DNA of 64,000 nt from assembly GCF_013618475.1 (NCBI RefSeq), contig NZ_JABJVN010000002.1, forward strand, positions 186,001 to 250,000, in the 5' to 3' direction. Below, in pieces: positions 35,602-46,436 of this stretch. The position numbers and the translations under genes are program-made. Within the stretch, counting starts at the first letter, position 1; each line of letters begins with the position of its first letter. Below the pieces are notes generated by a model. The model saw only the letters and a list, made by a program, of their open reading frames with translations. It was not told the DNA's origin and made no database searches. Source of the stretch: Saccharibacillus deserti (GTDB lineage: Bacteria; Bacillota; Bacilli; Paenibacillales; Paenibacillaceae).

Positions 35602-36156
35602 GTGAAACGGAGCGTGCAGGCAGATAAAATAAGCAGCAGAAAATGGATCTCGCGCAATGAAGAGGATACGGCAGCCCTGGCTGCGTACTTTGCATCGTTG
35701 GCGAAGCCGGGAACGGTGATTGCGCTCGACGGGGATCTGGGTGCGGGCAAAACGAAGTTTTCGCAGGGATTTGCCGCCGCGCTGGGAGTTCGGGGGATCG
35801 TAAACAGCCCGACCTTTACCTTGATCAAGGAATACGAAGGCAGGCTGCCTCTTTACCATATGGACGTCTACCGGATTACGCAGGATGAAGCCGAAGATCT
35901 GGGTCTCGACGAATATTTTGAAGGCCGGGGGGTGTCGCTGGTGGAGTGGGCTTCGATCATTCCCGACCTGCTGCCGGCAGGCCGATTGAATCTGCATATC
36001 GAGCATAACGGAGAAGCCAACCGTGTGATTCGCTGTGAAGGAATCGGCGCGCCGTATGCGAAATGGGTGGAAGAGATGCCGGATTCCGGTGCGGATACAG
36101 AATCGGGACAACGAAAATTGAATGAAGATGGGGAATTTGAATATGACGAAAAATAA
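35602..36156 (+). CDS. tsaE: tRNA t6A synthesis ATPase TsaE
   Basis: This 184-residue protein has the TsaE P-loop ([20 protein letters not shown]), the [10 protein letters not shown] strand and the HMDVYRI motif with LVEWA further on. It is the ATPase that activates the TsaB-TsaD complex in making N6-threonylcarbamoyladenosine at position 37 of ANN-reading tRNAs. A GTG start follows GGAAGGAAAG. It is the first gene of an operon with tsaB, rimI and tsaD. Confidence 0.95.
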   Translation: MKRSVQADKISSRKWISRNEEDTAALAAYFASLAKPGTVIALDGDLGAGKTKFSQGFAAALGVRGIVNSPTFTLIKEYEGRLPLYHMDVYRITQDEAEDLGLDEYFEGRGVSLVEWASIIPDLLPAGRLNLHIEHNGEANRVIRCEGIGAPYAKWVEEMPDSGADTESGQRKLNEDGEFEYDEK

Positions 36157-36943
36157 CGCGCGGCCCGGCCGGATTCTGGCGCTCGATACGTCCAGCGCTT
36201 CCCAGGCCGTAGCGGTACTGGAAGGAAGCGGGATCCTGTTCGAAAGCAGCAGTCTGGCCGAACGGAATCATTCCGTGAACCTGCTGCCGGAAATCGAGCG
36301 GGCGCTTCGGCAGTCCGGTACCGACAAACAGGCGCTTGCGGGTATCGCCGTAGGCATCGGACCGGGTTCGTATACGGGCGTTCGTATTGCCGTCACGACG
36401 GCGAAGACGCTGGCCTGGGCGCTGAAACTGCCGGTAGCGGCCGTGTCTAGCCTGGAAGCGCAGGCCGCCTCGGGACTCGAAGCGTCCGGTCTTCAGGGGA
36501 AGATCTGGATCGTTCCCCTGGTCGATGCACGGCGCGGACAAGCGTATACGGCTTTGTTTGAAACGCATCTTCCGTCCGTCGGCGGCCGGGATGAACGGCT
36601 TGTGCTGGACCGGACCGCGGAAGATGCCATTTTACAGGTACAGGACTGGACGGTTCAACTTGCCGCAAGGCTGCGGGAACTTCCTGCAGGCGAACGGCCC
36701 GACCATATCCTGTTTACCGGAGAAACGGAAAAACATGCGGATACCGTACGTGGGCTTGCCGAGATAGCTGGACTGCCGCAGGACCGTATTGCCCTGCAGG
36801 ACTGTGCGGCCGAAGCGAGGTGGATCGGCCGGATCGGCCTGCGCAAGCTTGAGAGCGGCGATACGGTTGACGCGCATGATCTGCTGCCGAACTATACGCA
36901 GGTCACGGAAGCGGAAGCGAATCTGCTGCGCGCCAAGAACTAG
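36143..36943 (+). CDS. tsaB: tRNA t6A synthesis protein TsaB
   Basis: This 266-residue protein has the ASKHA fold motifs of TsaB: ILALDTSSASQAVAV, SLAERNHSVNLLPEIE and VGIGPGSYTGVRIAVTTAK. It is the non-catalytic partner of TsaD. The ATG at 36143 is preferred since GGGG precedes it by nine bases; an upstream in-frame ATG at 36122 lacks a site. Both overlap the 3' end of tsaE, pointing to translational coupling. Confidence 0.95.
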   Translation: MTKNNARPGRILALDTSSASQAVAVLEGSGILFESSSLAERNHSVNLLPEIERALRQSGTDKQALAGIAVGIGPGSYTGVRIAVTTAKTLAWALKLPVAAVSSLEAQAASGLEASGLQGKIWIVPLVDARRGQAYTALFETHLPSVGGRDERLVLDRTAEDAILQVQDWTVQLAARLRELPAGERPDHILFTGETEKHADTVRGLAEIAGLPQDRIALQDCAAEARWIGRIGLRKLESGDTVDAHDLLPNYTQVTEAEANLLRAKN

Positions 36944-37003
36944 AACATCCGGAACCTTCGGGAACCGGGAGATTGAATCGTATAGGAAAGGAGGCTGCAT
37001 GGG

Positions 37004-37531
37004 ATGCAGCACCGAGAGACCGAATCTGCACAATCTTCGGGCGAACCGTCCGTTCATTTTCGAACCATGGGGCTCGAAGATATCCCGGATGTTATGGTGA
37101 TCGAACACGAATCGTTTTCGCTGCCCTGGACCGAGCAGGCCTTTCGCAGCGAGATGACGATCAATCATTTCGCGCGCTACCTCATTATGGAATTGGACGG
37201 CGAAGCGGCCGGTTACGCGGGAATGTGGACGGTTATGGACGAAGCGCATATTACGAATATTGCGGTACGTACCGCTTATCGCGGACGCAAATTGGGTGCC
37301 CGTCTGCTGGACGAGCTGCTCGGCATGGCGGAATCGCTCGGTCTGGAAAGAGCGACGCTGGAAGTGCGGGTCAGCAACGAAGTCGCCCGCCGGTTGTACG
37401 TCAAGATGGGATTCCGCGAAATCGGGGTCCGCAAAGGCTATTATTCCGACAATAACGAAGATGCCGTCATTATGTGGATAGACCTGAAAGACCGTTCCAG
37501 AGCGGCGGGGAATACGGAAGGAAGCGTGTAA
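37004..37531 (+). CDS. rimI: Ribosomal protein S18 alanine N-acetyltransferase
   Basis: This 175-residue GNAT acetyltransferase shows the core motifs VMDEAHITNIAVRTAYRGRKLGARLL (acetyl-CoA binding, split) and LEVRVSNEVARRLYVKMGF with YYSDNNEDAVIMW at the end. RimI acetylates the N-terminus of ribosomal protein S18. It is commonly sited between tsaB and tsaD, as here. The ATG at 37004 follows AAAGGAGG. Confidence 0.92.
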   Translation: MQHRETESAQSSGEPSVHFRTMGLEDIPDVMVIEHESFSLPWTEQAFRSEMTINHFARYLIMELDGEAAGYAGMWTVMDEAHITNIAVRTAYRGRKLGARLLDELLGMAESLGLERATLEVRVSNEVARRLYVKMGFREIGVRKGYYSDNNEDAVIMWIDLKDRSRAAGNTEGSV

Positions 37532-37536
37532 CGGGA

Positions 37537-38613
37537 ATGGATAAGGAACTGCAGCAGGAAGCGCAGGGCAAGACGCGCGAAGGTACGTATATCTTGGCGG
37601 TGGAGACCAGCTGCGACGAAACGTCCGTCGCGATTGTCAAAAACGGACAGGAAGTGCTCGTGAATCTGGTCGCCAGCCAGATCGAGACGCACAAAGCGTT
37701 CGGCGGCGTTGTCCCCGAAGTGGCTTCGCGCCAGCACGTCGAGTGCATCACGCGCTTGATGGAGCAGGCGATCGAGGAATCGGGGCTTGAAGCACGCGAA
37801 TTGACGGCGATTGCCGTAACGGAAGGTCCCGGGCTTGTCGGGGCGCTTCTGGTCGGGATTATGGCCGCCAAAGCGCTGGCTTTTGCACTCGACAAGCCGT
37901 TGATCGGTACGCATCATATCGCCGGGCATATCCATGCCAACCAACTGACGGATGAGATTCAATATCCGTCGATCGCACTCGTCGTCTCCGGCGGCCATAC
38001 CGAGATCGTGCGAATGGAGAGCGAAGGGCGGTTCGAGGTTGTCGGGCAAACGCGCGACGACGCCGTGGGTGAAGCCTACGACAAAGTAGCGCGTTCGCTC
38101 GGCTTCCCGTATCCGGGAGGTCCGTACGTCGACAAAGCGGCGCAGGCCGCCGATACGGCTGCCGCGCTGCCCCGGGTGTGGCTGGAAGAAGGCTCGTACG
38201 ATTTCAGCCTGAGCGGACTCAAATCCGCGGTGCTGAATCTGGTTAACCAGAGCCGGATGAAAGGACAGGAAGTCGATACGGGCGCAATCGCGCGCGGATT
38301 CCAGGAATCCGTCGTGGAAGTGCTGGTCGCCAAGGCGATTCGTGCCGTGCATGAATTCGGTGCGAAGCAGCTGCTGCTGTGCGGCGGTGTGGCGGCGAAC
38401 GGCGGCCTGCGAAGCGAACTGACCGCGCGCTGCGCGGCAGAAAATATTCCGCTGGCGATCCCGCCGCTGAAGTACTGCACGGACAATGCCGCGATGATCG
38501 GCGCCGCCGCTTACGTGAAATGGACGCGCGGCGAAATCAGCGATCTTTTTATTAAAGGAGAGCCGGGCATGTCGCTGGAAAACTGGTCGGTCGGAGAATC
38601 GGCTGCCCGGTAA
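37537..38613 (+). CDS. tsaD: tRNA N6-threonylcarbamoyltransferase TsaD
   Basis: This 358-residue enzyme transfers threonylcarbamoyl from its AMP adduct to A37 of tRNA. Visible motifs are VETSCDETSVAIV, the metal-binding HHIAGHIHA, VVSGGHTEIV and the nucleotide-binding LCGGVAANGGLR. The start at 37537 has GGAAGG 15 bases upstream, which is loose, but it fits the family N-terminus. The gene lies five bases after rimI and ends the operon before a terminator. Confidence 0.96.
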   Translation: MDKELQQEAQGKTREGTYILAVETSCDETSVAIVKNGQEVLVNLVASQIETHKAFGGVVPEVASRQHVECITRLMEQAIEESGLEARELTAIAVTEGPGLVGALLVGIMAAKALAFALDKPLIGTHHIAGHIHANQLTDEIQYPSIALVVSGGHTEIVRMESEGRFEVVGQTRDDAVGEAYDKVARSLGFPYPGGPYVDKAAQAADTAAALPRVWLEEGSYDFSLSGLKSAVLNLVNQSRMKGQEVDTGAIARGFQESVVEVLVAKAIRAVHEFGAKQLLLCGGVAANGGLRSELTARCAAENIPLAIPPLKYCTDNAAMIGAAAYVKWTRGEISDLFIKGEPGMSLENWSVGESAAR

Positions 38614-38674
38614 AGCGCAAAGCGTATGTCCGGATGACGGATACGGGTGATGTCTGCAAATCGGCCGTGCGCGC

Positions 38675-38711
38675 AAGAGGGCTTCTTCCATACCGGAAGA
38701 GGCTCTTTTTG
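38675..38711 (+). terminator. Terminator of the tsaE-tsaD operon
   Basis: AAGAGGGCTTCTTCC and GGAAGAGGCTCTTTTT form a long stem, with a T run. Confidence 0.88.
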
Positions 38712-38761
38712 TGTAGAGAGAAGCTTTTTTGACATCAACGGGATTCGGACTTTTGTAAAGC

Positions 38762-39083
38762 TGTGTAAAATGTAGAAGTCGGCCCTGCCTATTTTTACTC
38801 ACGCTTAACCTGCCCTTGTCAATCCCTGAATAATCTTATCCACATATCCCCTTATCGTTGTGGACAAGTAGGCTCAACCCGCGCGGAATGCCTGCTTCGA
38901 ATTTTATGTAAAAGGGGATATGTTTTTCAAAAAGGAAAAGCGAAATCTGTGGATAATGTGCATAACAAAGTGGATAAAATTGGTTTCAAGGTGAAAGTGG
39001 CGGTTTGGAAAGCAAAAAACCGGCCATAAAGGCCGGTTAGTAGGCGAAACACGTGATAAAACTGTGGATAACGCAGTGGATAA
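38762..39083. promoter_or_regulatory. Cluster of eight DnaA-box-like 9-mers
   Basis: Perfect TTATCCACA boxes lie at 38836-38844 (plus), 38948-38956 (minus) and 39063-39071 (minus). Variants are TTTTACACA at 38762-38770 (minus), TTGTCCACA at 38859-38867 (minus), TTATGCACA at 38957-38965 (minus), and TTATCCACT at 38969-38977 and 39075-39083 (minus). All lie in the gene-free stretch between tsaD and ydiF. Seven of the eight share one orientation. Groups of DnaA boxes outside the origin are known in B. subtilis to bind DnaA and limit initiation, and such a role fits here. Confidence 0.75.
39017..39041 (-). terminator. Terminator of ydiF
   Basis: AACCGGCC and GGCCGGTT with a five-base loop, followed in the minus-strand direction by TTTTTT. 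Confidence 0.75.
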
Positions 39084-39118
39084 CGGGGATAGATCAAAAT
39101 GTTCACTTGACAAAAAAA

Positions 39119-41080
39119 TTATTCCGCAGCGAGCGTTTCCCATTCTTCGTAGGCCGAGGCAAGCTGGGTTTTGTTCGTATCAATCGCATTTTGCCGTTCC
39201 TGGATCGCCATATAGTCTTCGTAAATTTCCGGAAGTGTCAACTCCAGTTCAAGAGCGGCAACCGAGCTTTCGAGTTCCGCAATCAGCGTCTCGAGCTGTT
39301 CCATCCGGCGCTGCCGGCTGCGTTCTTCTCGTTTGGCCTGTTTGCTTTCTTCAAAAGCGACCTGGGCATTTTTGGATTCTTCGGTCTCGCCCGCCTGGAC
39401 GGAAGCCGAAGATTTGCTGCGCGCCGAGCCAAGGACCGCATTCTCGCGCGCGATCTCTTCGAGTTCCTGCTTCTTCTCGACGTAGTCGTCGTAGTTGCCC
39501 AAATAGCCGGTAATGCCGCTTGGACCCAACTCGATCACGCGCTCGGCCATTTTGTTGAGGAAATAGCGGTCGTGGGAAATGAACAGCAGGGTCCCGTCGA
39601 AATCGATCAATGCCGATTCGAGCACTTCTTTGCTGTACAGATCCAAATGGTTGGTCGGTTCGTCGAGAATAAGCGTATTGGCTTCGAGCAGCATCAGCTT
39701 GGAGAGCAGCACCCGCGCTTTCTCGCCGCCGCTGAGTGCGGAGATTCTCTTGAGCACGTCTTCTCCGCTGAACAGGAAACTGCCGAGCACCGTCCGGATG
39801 CGGGCTTCTTCCATATGCGGGTACGCGCTCCACAATTCTTCCAACACGGTGTTCTGCGGATTGAGCGTGTCCTGCTGCTGGTCGTAGTACCCGATTTGGA
39901 CTTTGGCTCCCCAGGTGATGCGTCCTTCGTCCGGCTTGAGCCGGCCGATCAGCGCTTTGAGCATGGTGGACTTGCCGACGCCGTTGGGTCCGATCAGCGC
40001 TACCGTTTCGCCGCGGGACAGAGAAAACGACGCATCGCGGAACAACTTGTTGGCGCCGTCGTAAGAGGCGGATACGCCGTCTACATTCAGGACGTCTTTG
40101 CCCGAGGTGTAAGCGGCCTGGAACGAGAAGTTGGCCCGTTTCAGATCGCCGGCCGGCCGATCCAGCCGATCCATTTTCTCCAGCGCTTTGCGCCGGCTCT
40201 GCGCACGCTTGGTCGTCGAGGCCCGAACGATATTCTGCTGAATAAACGTTTCCATCTTCGCGATTTCGCCCTGCTGCTTCTCGTATTGTTTCATGTCGGC
40301 TTCGTACTCGGCGGCCTTGAGCTCGGTGTAGCGGCTGTAATTGCCCGTATAGCGGCGCGCCCGGTGGCGTTCGATCTCCACGATCGCCGTGACCGTTTTG
40401 TCGAGGAAGTAGCGGTCGTGGGAAACGATCAGCAGCCCGCCGTCATAACCGCGCAGATAATCTTCCAGCCAGGTCAGGGTCTCGATATCCAGATGGTTGG
40501 TCGGTTCGTCGAGCATGAGCAGATCCGGAGCTTGAAGCAGCATTTTGGCCAGGGCCAGACGGGTCCGCTGTCCGCCGCTGAGCGTGGACACGACCGTGGA
40601 AGGATCGAAACTGCCGAAGCCCATCCCGTGCAGGACGCTGCGGATCTTGGTGCCGATCTCGTAACCGCCGTGGTCGCGGAACCAGTCCGAACGCACCGCA
40701 TAGCGGTTCAGCAGATCCTGATAGGCTTTGTCCTGTTCGGAATGCGAGGAGCCTTCGGTGATCTCGAGTTCCATCTCGCGGATCTCCCGTTCGGCATCGA
40801 GCAGGTCGGCAAACACGTCCAGCATTTCTTCCTGGATAGTCCGCTCCGACTGCAGCCCGCTGTTTTGGGCAAGGTAGCCGATCGTCGTTTCTTTGTTTTT
40901 GAAGATTTGACCTTCGTCGTGGGACATCTCGCCGGCCAGAATCTTCAGCAGCGTCGACTTGCCCGCCCCGTTGACTCCGACGAGTCCGATTCGTTCGCGT
41001 TCCAGGATTTGAAAGGTAATGCCTTCCAGAATGCTCTGGACGCCGTATCTTTTTGCGATTCCCGTTGCTTGAAGCAGCAT
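39119..41080 (-). CDS. ydiF: ABC-F family ATPase (YdiF-like)
   Basis: This 653-residue soluble protein has two ABC ATPase domains joined by a charged linker. The first shows GVNGAGKSTLLKILAGE, LSGGQRTRLALAKML and LLMLDEPTNHLD; the second shows GPNGVGKSTMLKALIG, LSGGEKARVLLSKLM and TLILDEPTNHLD. There are no membrane helices. A coiled C-terminal tail (about 545-650) is rich in Glu/Gln/Arg. ABC-F proteins act on the ribosome in translation or antibiotic protection. Position between tsaD and groESL matches ydiF of B. subtilis. It faces left, against the tsa operon. Confidence 0.93.
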   Translation of the reverse strand: MLLQATGIAKRYGVQSILEGITFQILERERIGLVGVNGAGKSTLLKILAGEMSHDEGQIFKNKETTIGYLAQNSGLQSERTIQEEMLDVFADLLDAEREIREMELEITEGSSHSEQDKAYQDLLNRYAVRSDWFRDHGGYEIGTKIRSVLHGMGFGSFDPSTVVSTLSGGQRTRLALAKMLLQAPDLLMLDEPTNHLDIETLTWLEDYLRGYDGGLLIVSHDRYFLDKTVTAIVEIERHRARRYTGNYSRYTELKAAEYEADMKQYEKQQGEIAKMETFIQQNIVRASTTKRAQSRRKALEKMDRLDRPAGDLKRANFSFQAAYTSGKDVLNVDGVSASYDGANKLFRDASFSLSRGETVALIGPNGVGKSTMLKALIGRLKPDEGRITWGAKVQIGYYDQQQDTLNPQNTVLEELWSAYPHMEEARIRTVLGSFLFSGEDVLKRISALSGGEKARVLLSKLMLLEANTLILDEPTNHLDLYSKEVLESALIDFDGTLLFISHDRYFLNKMAERVIELGPSGITGYLGNYDDYVEKKQELEEIARENAVLGSARSKSSASVQAGETEESKNAQVAFEESKQAKREERSRQRRMEQLETLIAELESSVAALELELTLPEIYEDYMAIQERQNAIDTNKTQLASAYEEWETLAAE

Positions 41081-41333
41081 AATTCAGAGTCCTCCGTGCT
41101 GTTGAAATAGTCTAAGATCACTTTATTTTACCGTAGAATCGGCGAAAAACCAAAGAGAGGCTGCATAAATTCGGGGGTTCGTTCCCAAAAGTCCAAATCC
41201 CCGTCCAAACAGCAGGCCCTATTTTCCCCGGAAAAGCCGGATCAAGGCTTCGCGGGACCTTCCCGGCGGTGGTTATTTGCGCAAAACAATGATAAACTTG
41301 AGCATGTGAGAACAAAAAAGAGAACAGAAGAGA

Positions 41334-41972
41334 ATGCGGGAGGCGAGCGCTATCGAACCTTTACCGGATAAGGCGGCGTTTCGGCGCCGTATGGAACAGG
41401 TGAGAGCGGATTTGTCCGAATCGCTGCGCGCGCAGCAATCCGCCTTCGTCTGCCGGATGGCGGCGGATCGCCTGGAAGTCCTGCGCAGACGCAAAGGCCA
41501 ACCCCTCGTGCTGCTCGGTTATCTGCCTTATCGGGGAGAGCTGGACCTGCGTCCTCTGCTTCAAGACTGCCGACGGCACGGGGATATCGTACTGGCGCCG
41601 CGGATCGACAAGACTTCGCGCCGCATGCGGCTTTTGGAGATCCGGCGGGCGCAGGACGAAGTTCCCGGCAGTTGGGGAATTCCCGAGCCGGCCGCCGATC
41701 TTCCCGAATGGCCGGAAAACAGGCTGGGCGGAATCGATGTCGTGCTCGTTCCCGGATTGGCATTCGATCCCGCGGGAGGACGAATCGGTTACGGAGGCGG
41801 CTTCTACGACCGGCTCCTGGAACGCTTCGGCGCTGCCGGAGCCAAGCCGGAGCTGTGGGCGCTCGCTTTTGACGGGCAGGTTGTGGATCAAGTGCCGATG
41901 GAACCGCACGACTTCCTGCTGGATCTTCTGATCGTGCCGGCGGGCATGACGAATATAACGGGCCGTGCCTGA
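41334..41972 (+). CDS. 5-formyltetrahydrofolate cyclo-ligase
   Basis: This 212-residue enzyme converts 5-formyltetrahydrofolate to 5,10-methenyltetrahydrofolate with ATP. The ATP/folate motif GRIGYGGGFYDRLLERF is clear, preceded by DVVLVPGLAFD. The N-terminal KAAFRRRMEQVRADL is also typical. The ribosome binding site (AGAAGAGA) is weak. A MogA/MoaB gene follows 70 bases later on the same strand. Confidence 0.93.
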   Translation: MREASAIEPLPDKAAFRRRMEQVRADLSESLRAQQSAFVCRMAADRLEVLRRRKGQPLVLLGYLPYRGELDLRPLLQDCRRHGDIVLAPRIDKTSRRMRLLEIRRAQDEVPGSWGIPEPAADLPEWPENRLGGIDVVLVPGLAFDPAGGRIGYGGGFYDRLLERFGAAGAKPELWALAFDGQVVDQVPMEPHDFLLDLLIVPAGMTNITGRA

Positions 41973-42042
41973 AGAAGCGGCTTCGGCCGTATAGATGGGG
42001 AACGGAAAGCAAGAAGAGCGATGGATGAGAAGAGGTGACCTC

Positions 42043-42528
42043 ATGCTGTGGAAAGTGGCAATCTTGACAGCCAGCGACAAGGGAGCACGGGGCGAGCGGG
42101 AGGATACGAGCGCGCAGGTGATCCGGGAGCTGGTGGAAGAAGAAGTAGGCGGAGAAATTATCGAGTACCGGATCGTGCCCGATGAATCGGACGAGATCGT
42201 TGCGGCATTGATCGAAATGACGGATTATTTCCAGGCGGATCTTGTGCTGACGACCGGAGGAACCGAGCTTGCGAACCGGGATGTGACGCCGGAAGCGACC
42301 AAGCGCGTCATCGAGCGGGAAGTACCGGGGATGGCCGAAGCGATGCGGATGAATGTCATGCAGAAGAATCGGGCAGCCATGCTGTTTCGCGGCATCTGCG
42401 GAATACGGGGCCGTTCGCTGATCGTCAATCTGCCGGGCACGCCCAAAGGCGTACACGAGAATTTGGCGGCGATCATGGATCAACTGCCGGAAGCGCTGCT
42501 GATGGTGACGGGGCAGTACCGGCAGTAG
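42043..42528 (+). CDS. MogA/MoaB family molybdenum cofactor protein
   Basis: This 161-residue protein shows the family motifs LTASDKGARGEREDTS, LVLTTGGTELANRDVTPEAT and LIVNLPGTPKGVHENLAAI. Members adenylylate molybdopterin (MogA) or have a related early role (MoaB). The ATG at 42043 follows GAGGTGA; the frame could begin at 41995 but lacks a site there. No other molybdenum cofactor genes are in the window; the neighbouring B. subtilis locus instead holds moaC. Confidence 0.9.
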   Translation: MLWKVAILTASDKGARGEREDTSAQVIRELVEEEVGGEIIEYRIVPDESDEIVAALIEMTDYFQADLVLTTGGTELANRDVTPEATKRVIEREVPGMAEAMRMNVMQKNRAAMLFRGICGIRGRSLIVNLPGTPKGVHENLAAIMDQLPEALLMVTGQYRQ

Positions 42529-42650
42529 ACGCAAGACCCGCAGCGCCGCCGGATCGCGGCGGCTTCGGGAGACCTTGGCCGATCCGGCGCGGACGGCACA
42601 CAGGAAAGGCGACCCTGGAGAGCGGGGTGTCTTTTTTTGTGAGGGGGGAC

Positions 42651-42679
42651 TTGAAATTTTGCGCAGAGACTAGTAATAT
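42651..42679 (+). promoter_or_regulatory. SigA-type promoter of groESL
   Basis: TTGAAA (42651-42656) and TAATAT (42674-42679) are 17 bases apart; transcription would start just before CIRCE. Confidence 0.8.
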
Positions 42680-42691
42680 AAGACTTGGCTG

Positions 42692-42718
42692 TTAGCACTA
42701 GACGTCGTCGAGTGCTAA
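42692..42718 (+). promoter_or_regulatory. CIRCE operator (HrcA binding site)
   Basis: TTAGCACTA, a nine-base spacer and GAGTGCTAA form the CIRCE inverted repeat. One base differs from the usual TTAGCACTC in the left arm. HrcA should repress groESL here until heat shock. Confidence 0.93.
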
Positions 42719-42769
42719 CGAAGAAATTTTGAGGCTTATCAATCTACCTTTACAAGGAGGCTATTTTTC

Positions 42770-43051
42770 ATGATCAAACCGTTGGGTGAACGCGTACTCG
42801 TAGAACCGATTCAGCAGGAGGAAACGACTTCGTTCGGTATCGTGCTTCCGGACGCTTCGAAAGAAAAGCCGCAGGAAGGCAAAGTTATTGCCGTAGGCAG
42901 CGGGACCCTGAAAGACGGCGTCCGTACTCCGCTCGAAGTGAAGGAAGGCGACGTTGTCCTGTTCTCGAAATATGCAGGCACCGAAGTGAAATACGAAGGC
43001 AAAGAGTATCTGATTATGAAAGAAAGCGACATTCACGCCATTCTGGCTTAA
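42770..43051 (+). CDS. groES: Co-chaperonin GroES
   Basis: This 93-residue protein is a normal-length Gro[19 protein letters not shown] at the start, the mobile loop [19 protein letters not shown], and [26 protein letters not shown] at the end. It caps the GroEL ring. AAGGAGG precedes the ATG, and groEL follows 68 bases later behind its own strong ribosome binding site. Confidence 0.98.
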   Translation: MIKPLGERVLVEPIQQEETTSFGIVLPDASKEKPQEGKVIAVGSGTLKDGVRTPLEVKEGDVVLFSKYAGTEVKYEGKEYLIMKESDIHAILA

Positions 43052-43077
43052 GTGTCCCCTTACACATACGTTTTTGA

Positions 43078-44748
<1,671 letters not shown>

Positions 44749-44820
44749 GCAAGGGCCTTCAGCCCCGGCTTCATCCGGCTCCGGCCGACCGATTTATCCG
44801 AATTTAACTTTTATTTAACG

Positions 44821-44864
44821 CAGGCCGCTTGGAGAGGTTTTCCTCTTCAAGCGGCCTGTTTTTG
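44821..44864 (+). terminator. Terminator of groESL
   Basis: CAGGCCGCTTGGAGAGG and CCTCTTCAAGCGGCCTG form a long stem followed by TTTTTG. Confidence 0.93.
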
Positions 44865-44890
44865 ATAGGGATATACGAGGATTTAAACAT

Positions 44891-44938
44891 AAAAAAAGTG
44901 CCCGCAGAGGCATCGTCTTGCTGTCTGCCCGGGCACTA
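44891..44938 (-). terminator. Terminator of the small hypothetical gene
   Basis: On the minus strand GTGCCCGGGCAGAC ... CTGCGGGCAC is followed by seven T residues. Confidence 0.85.
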
Positions 44939-44939
44939 T

Positions 44940-45137
44940 TTACGTGATTTTCTTTCTCCAGATCCGTTTGACCGCCCATTGGGGCAGGGTGACGATTTCT
45001 TCATCGATATGGATATCGAACAACGACGAGTTTTTGGGGTTCCGGGTGCAAACTCCTTCATAAAATTCGCCGCTGACCGCATGTAATCGGACGGGTAACG
45101 AAATTTGAATTGCCTGATTTAGATTAATCAAAGCCAT
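44940..45137 (-). CDS. Small hypothetical protein
   Basis: A 65-residue protein starting MALINLNQAIQISLPVRLHAV and ending in the basic VKRIWRKKIT. It has a strong AGGAGG site just upstream of the ATG at 45137 and its own terminator, so it is very likely expressed. The sequence suggests a small beta-rich fold with a basic tail. I do not recognise its family. Confidence 0.7.
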   Translation of the reverse strand: MALINLNQAIQISLPVRLHAVSGEFYEGVCTRNPKNSSLFDIHIDEEIVTLPQWAVKRIWRKKIT

Positions 45138-45285
45138 ATTCTCCTCCTGCAATCATAATGACTATGTATACATACCACAAATCCGGCAAAAGGAAACAAT
45201 TTTCCAGTTAGATTCGTCTTTTTTTGGAAAAAGAATTAAAGGAGAAACAAATCAAATTGATCTTATAGGAGCTGTATACCGCGTC

Positions 45286-46221
45286 ATGAACCGATTATAC
45301 GAATCTATGTCGGCACAGCTTCAGGAAGAGACGTCCCGTTTGGCACGATTGGTCGATGTACATCTCACGCAGGACGGTACGACCGCGGCACGGATTCCCG
45401 GGCTCTATCTTAACCGGTATTCCCGGCCCCAACCTTCCGAAGAGAAGCATACGATGTATTGGCCGACGGTAGGGCTCGCGGCGCAGGGCAGCAAGACGAT
45501 CAGGATTGGCGAAGAAGTTTCGGAATACTCGGGTGCAAGGCTGCTGATCGCTCCGGTAGCGCTGCCGGTAGCTATCCGGACGGTGCAGGCAAGTCCTTCC
45601 GAACCTTTTCTGGGGGTAGGGGTGTATCTCGATCCGCAAAAGATTGCCGCGCTGGTTCCAAAAGTATATCCGAACGGACTGCCTGCAGTCGAAAAACGCA
45701 GAGCCAGCTACGTACTGGAAGCCGAACCGGCACTGATCGCCGCCATATCGCGCTTGGTCGCCTGCCTGGACGATTCCGAAGATGACGGTCTGCTGGTGTC
45801 CCTTGCCGAAGACGAGATTTTTATCCGGCTGCTGCGCAGTTCGGTTGGCGTGTATGTGGCCGAGACCGTATTGGCGGGATCCAGCGTACAGCGGGTCGCC
45901 AAAGCGATCGAGTGGCTGCGGACCCATTTTGCCGAATCGTTCAAAATTGCCGAATTGGCGGATCGGGTCCATCTGAGCGAATCGTCGTTCCGAGAGCATT
46001 TCAAATCGGTGACGGCCATGAGTCCGCTGCAGTATCAGAAAGCGCTCCGGCTTCAGGAAGCCCGGCGGCTGATGCTGTCCGGCGAACAGGAAGACGCCAC
46101 CCGGGCCTGCCGGTTGGTCGGTTATGTCAGCGACTCGCAGTTTAGCCGCGATTACAGCCGGTTTTTCGGGAACCCGCCGAGCCGGGATCTTGCCAAGTGG
46201 AAGCGTCTGGGTTCTTCTTGA
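45286..46221 (+). CDS. AraC family regulator with AraC_N domain
   Basis: This 311-residue regulator has an N-terminal AraC_N (PF06719-type) sensor domain (residues about 25-185: YWPTVGLAAQGSKTIRIGEE, LLIAPVALPVAIRT) and a C-terminal pair of helix-turn-helices (IAELADRVHLSESSFREHFKS and CRLVGYVSDSQFSRDYSRFFG). Regulators of this type often lie beside alcohol dehydrogenase or SDR genes and control them. An SDR gene follows 215 bases downstream on the same strand, but a terminator separates them. Confidence 0.9.
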   Translation: MNRLYESMSAQLQEETSRLARLVDVHLTQDGTTAARIPGLYLNRYSRPQPSEEKHTMYWPTVGLAAQGSKTIRIGEEVSEYSGARLLIAPVALPVAIRTVQASPSEPFLGVGVYLDPQKIAALVPKVYPNGLPAVEKRRASYVLEAEPALIAAISRLVACLDDSEDDGLLVSLAEDEIFIRLLRSSVGVYVAETVLAGSSVQRVAKAIEWLRTHFAESFKIAELADRVHLSESSFREHFKSVTAMSPLQYQKALRLQEARRLMLSGEQEDATRACRLVGYVSDSQFSRDYSRFFGNPPSRDLAKWKRLGSS

Positions 46222-46242
46222 GTATCTTCGGCCTGAAACAGT

Positions 46243-46277
46243 AAGACCTGCCGCCTTCGTGCGTCAGGTCTTTTTGC
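46243..46277 (+). terminator. Terminator of the AraC_N regulator gene
   Basis: AAGACCTGCCGC and GTGCGTCAGGTCTT pair with one mismatch around CTTC and are followed by TTTTG. Confidence 0.85.
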
Positions 46278-46436
46278 GAGGTGAAGCCCGGCTGCGGTCT
46301 CCTCTGGGGATACAAGCGTCGAATCGGGCAATAAGAGGCTTGGAACAGTCAAACTTTCGCACGGGTTTCCTTCTATACTGGGCAGAGAATGAAGCGGTTC
46401 AACCGAAAAGTCTTTGTTCGACAAGGAGGAAATACG

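Noticed and set aside
39053-41110. A long plus-strand frame opposite ydiF
   Set aside because: It is a shadow of the ABC-F gene, which has both ATPase domains intact.
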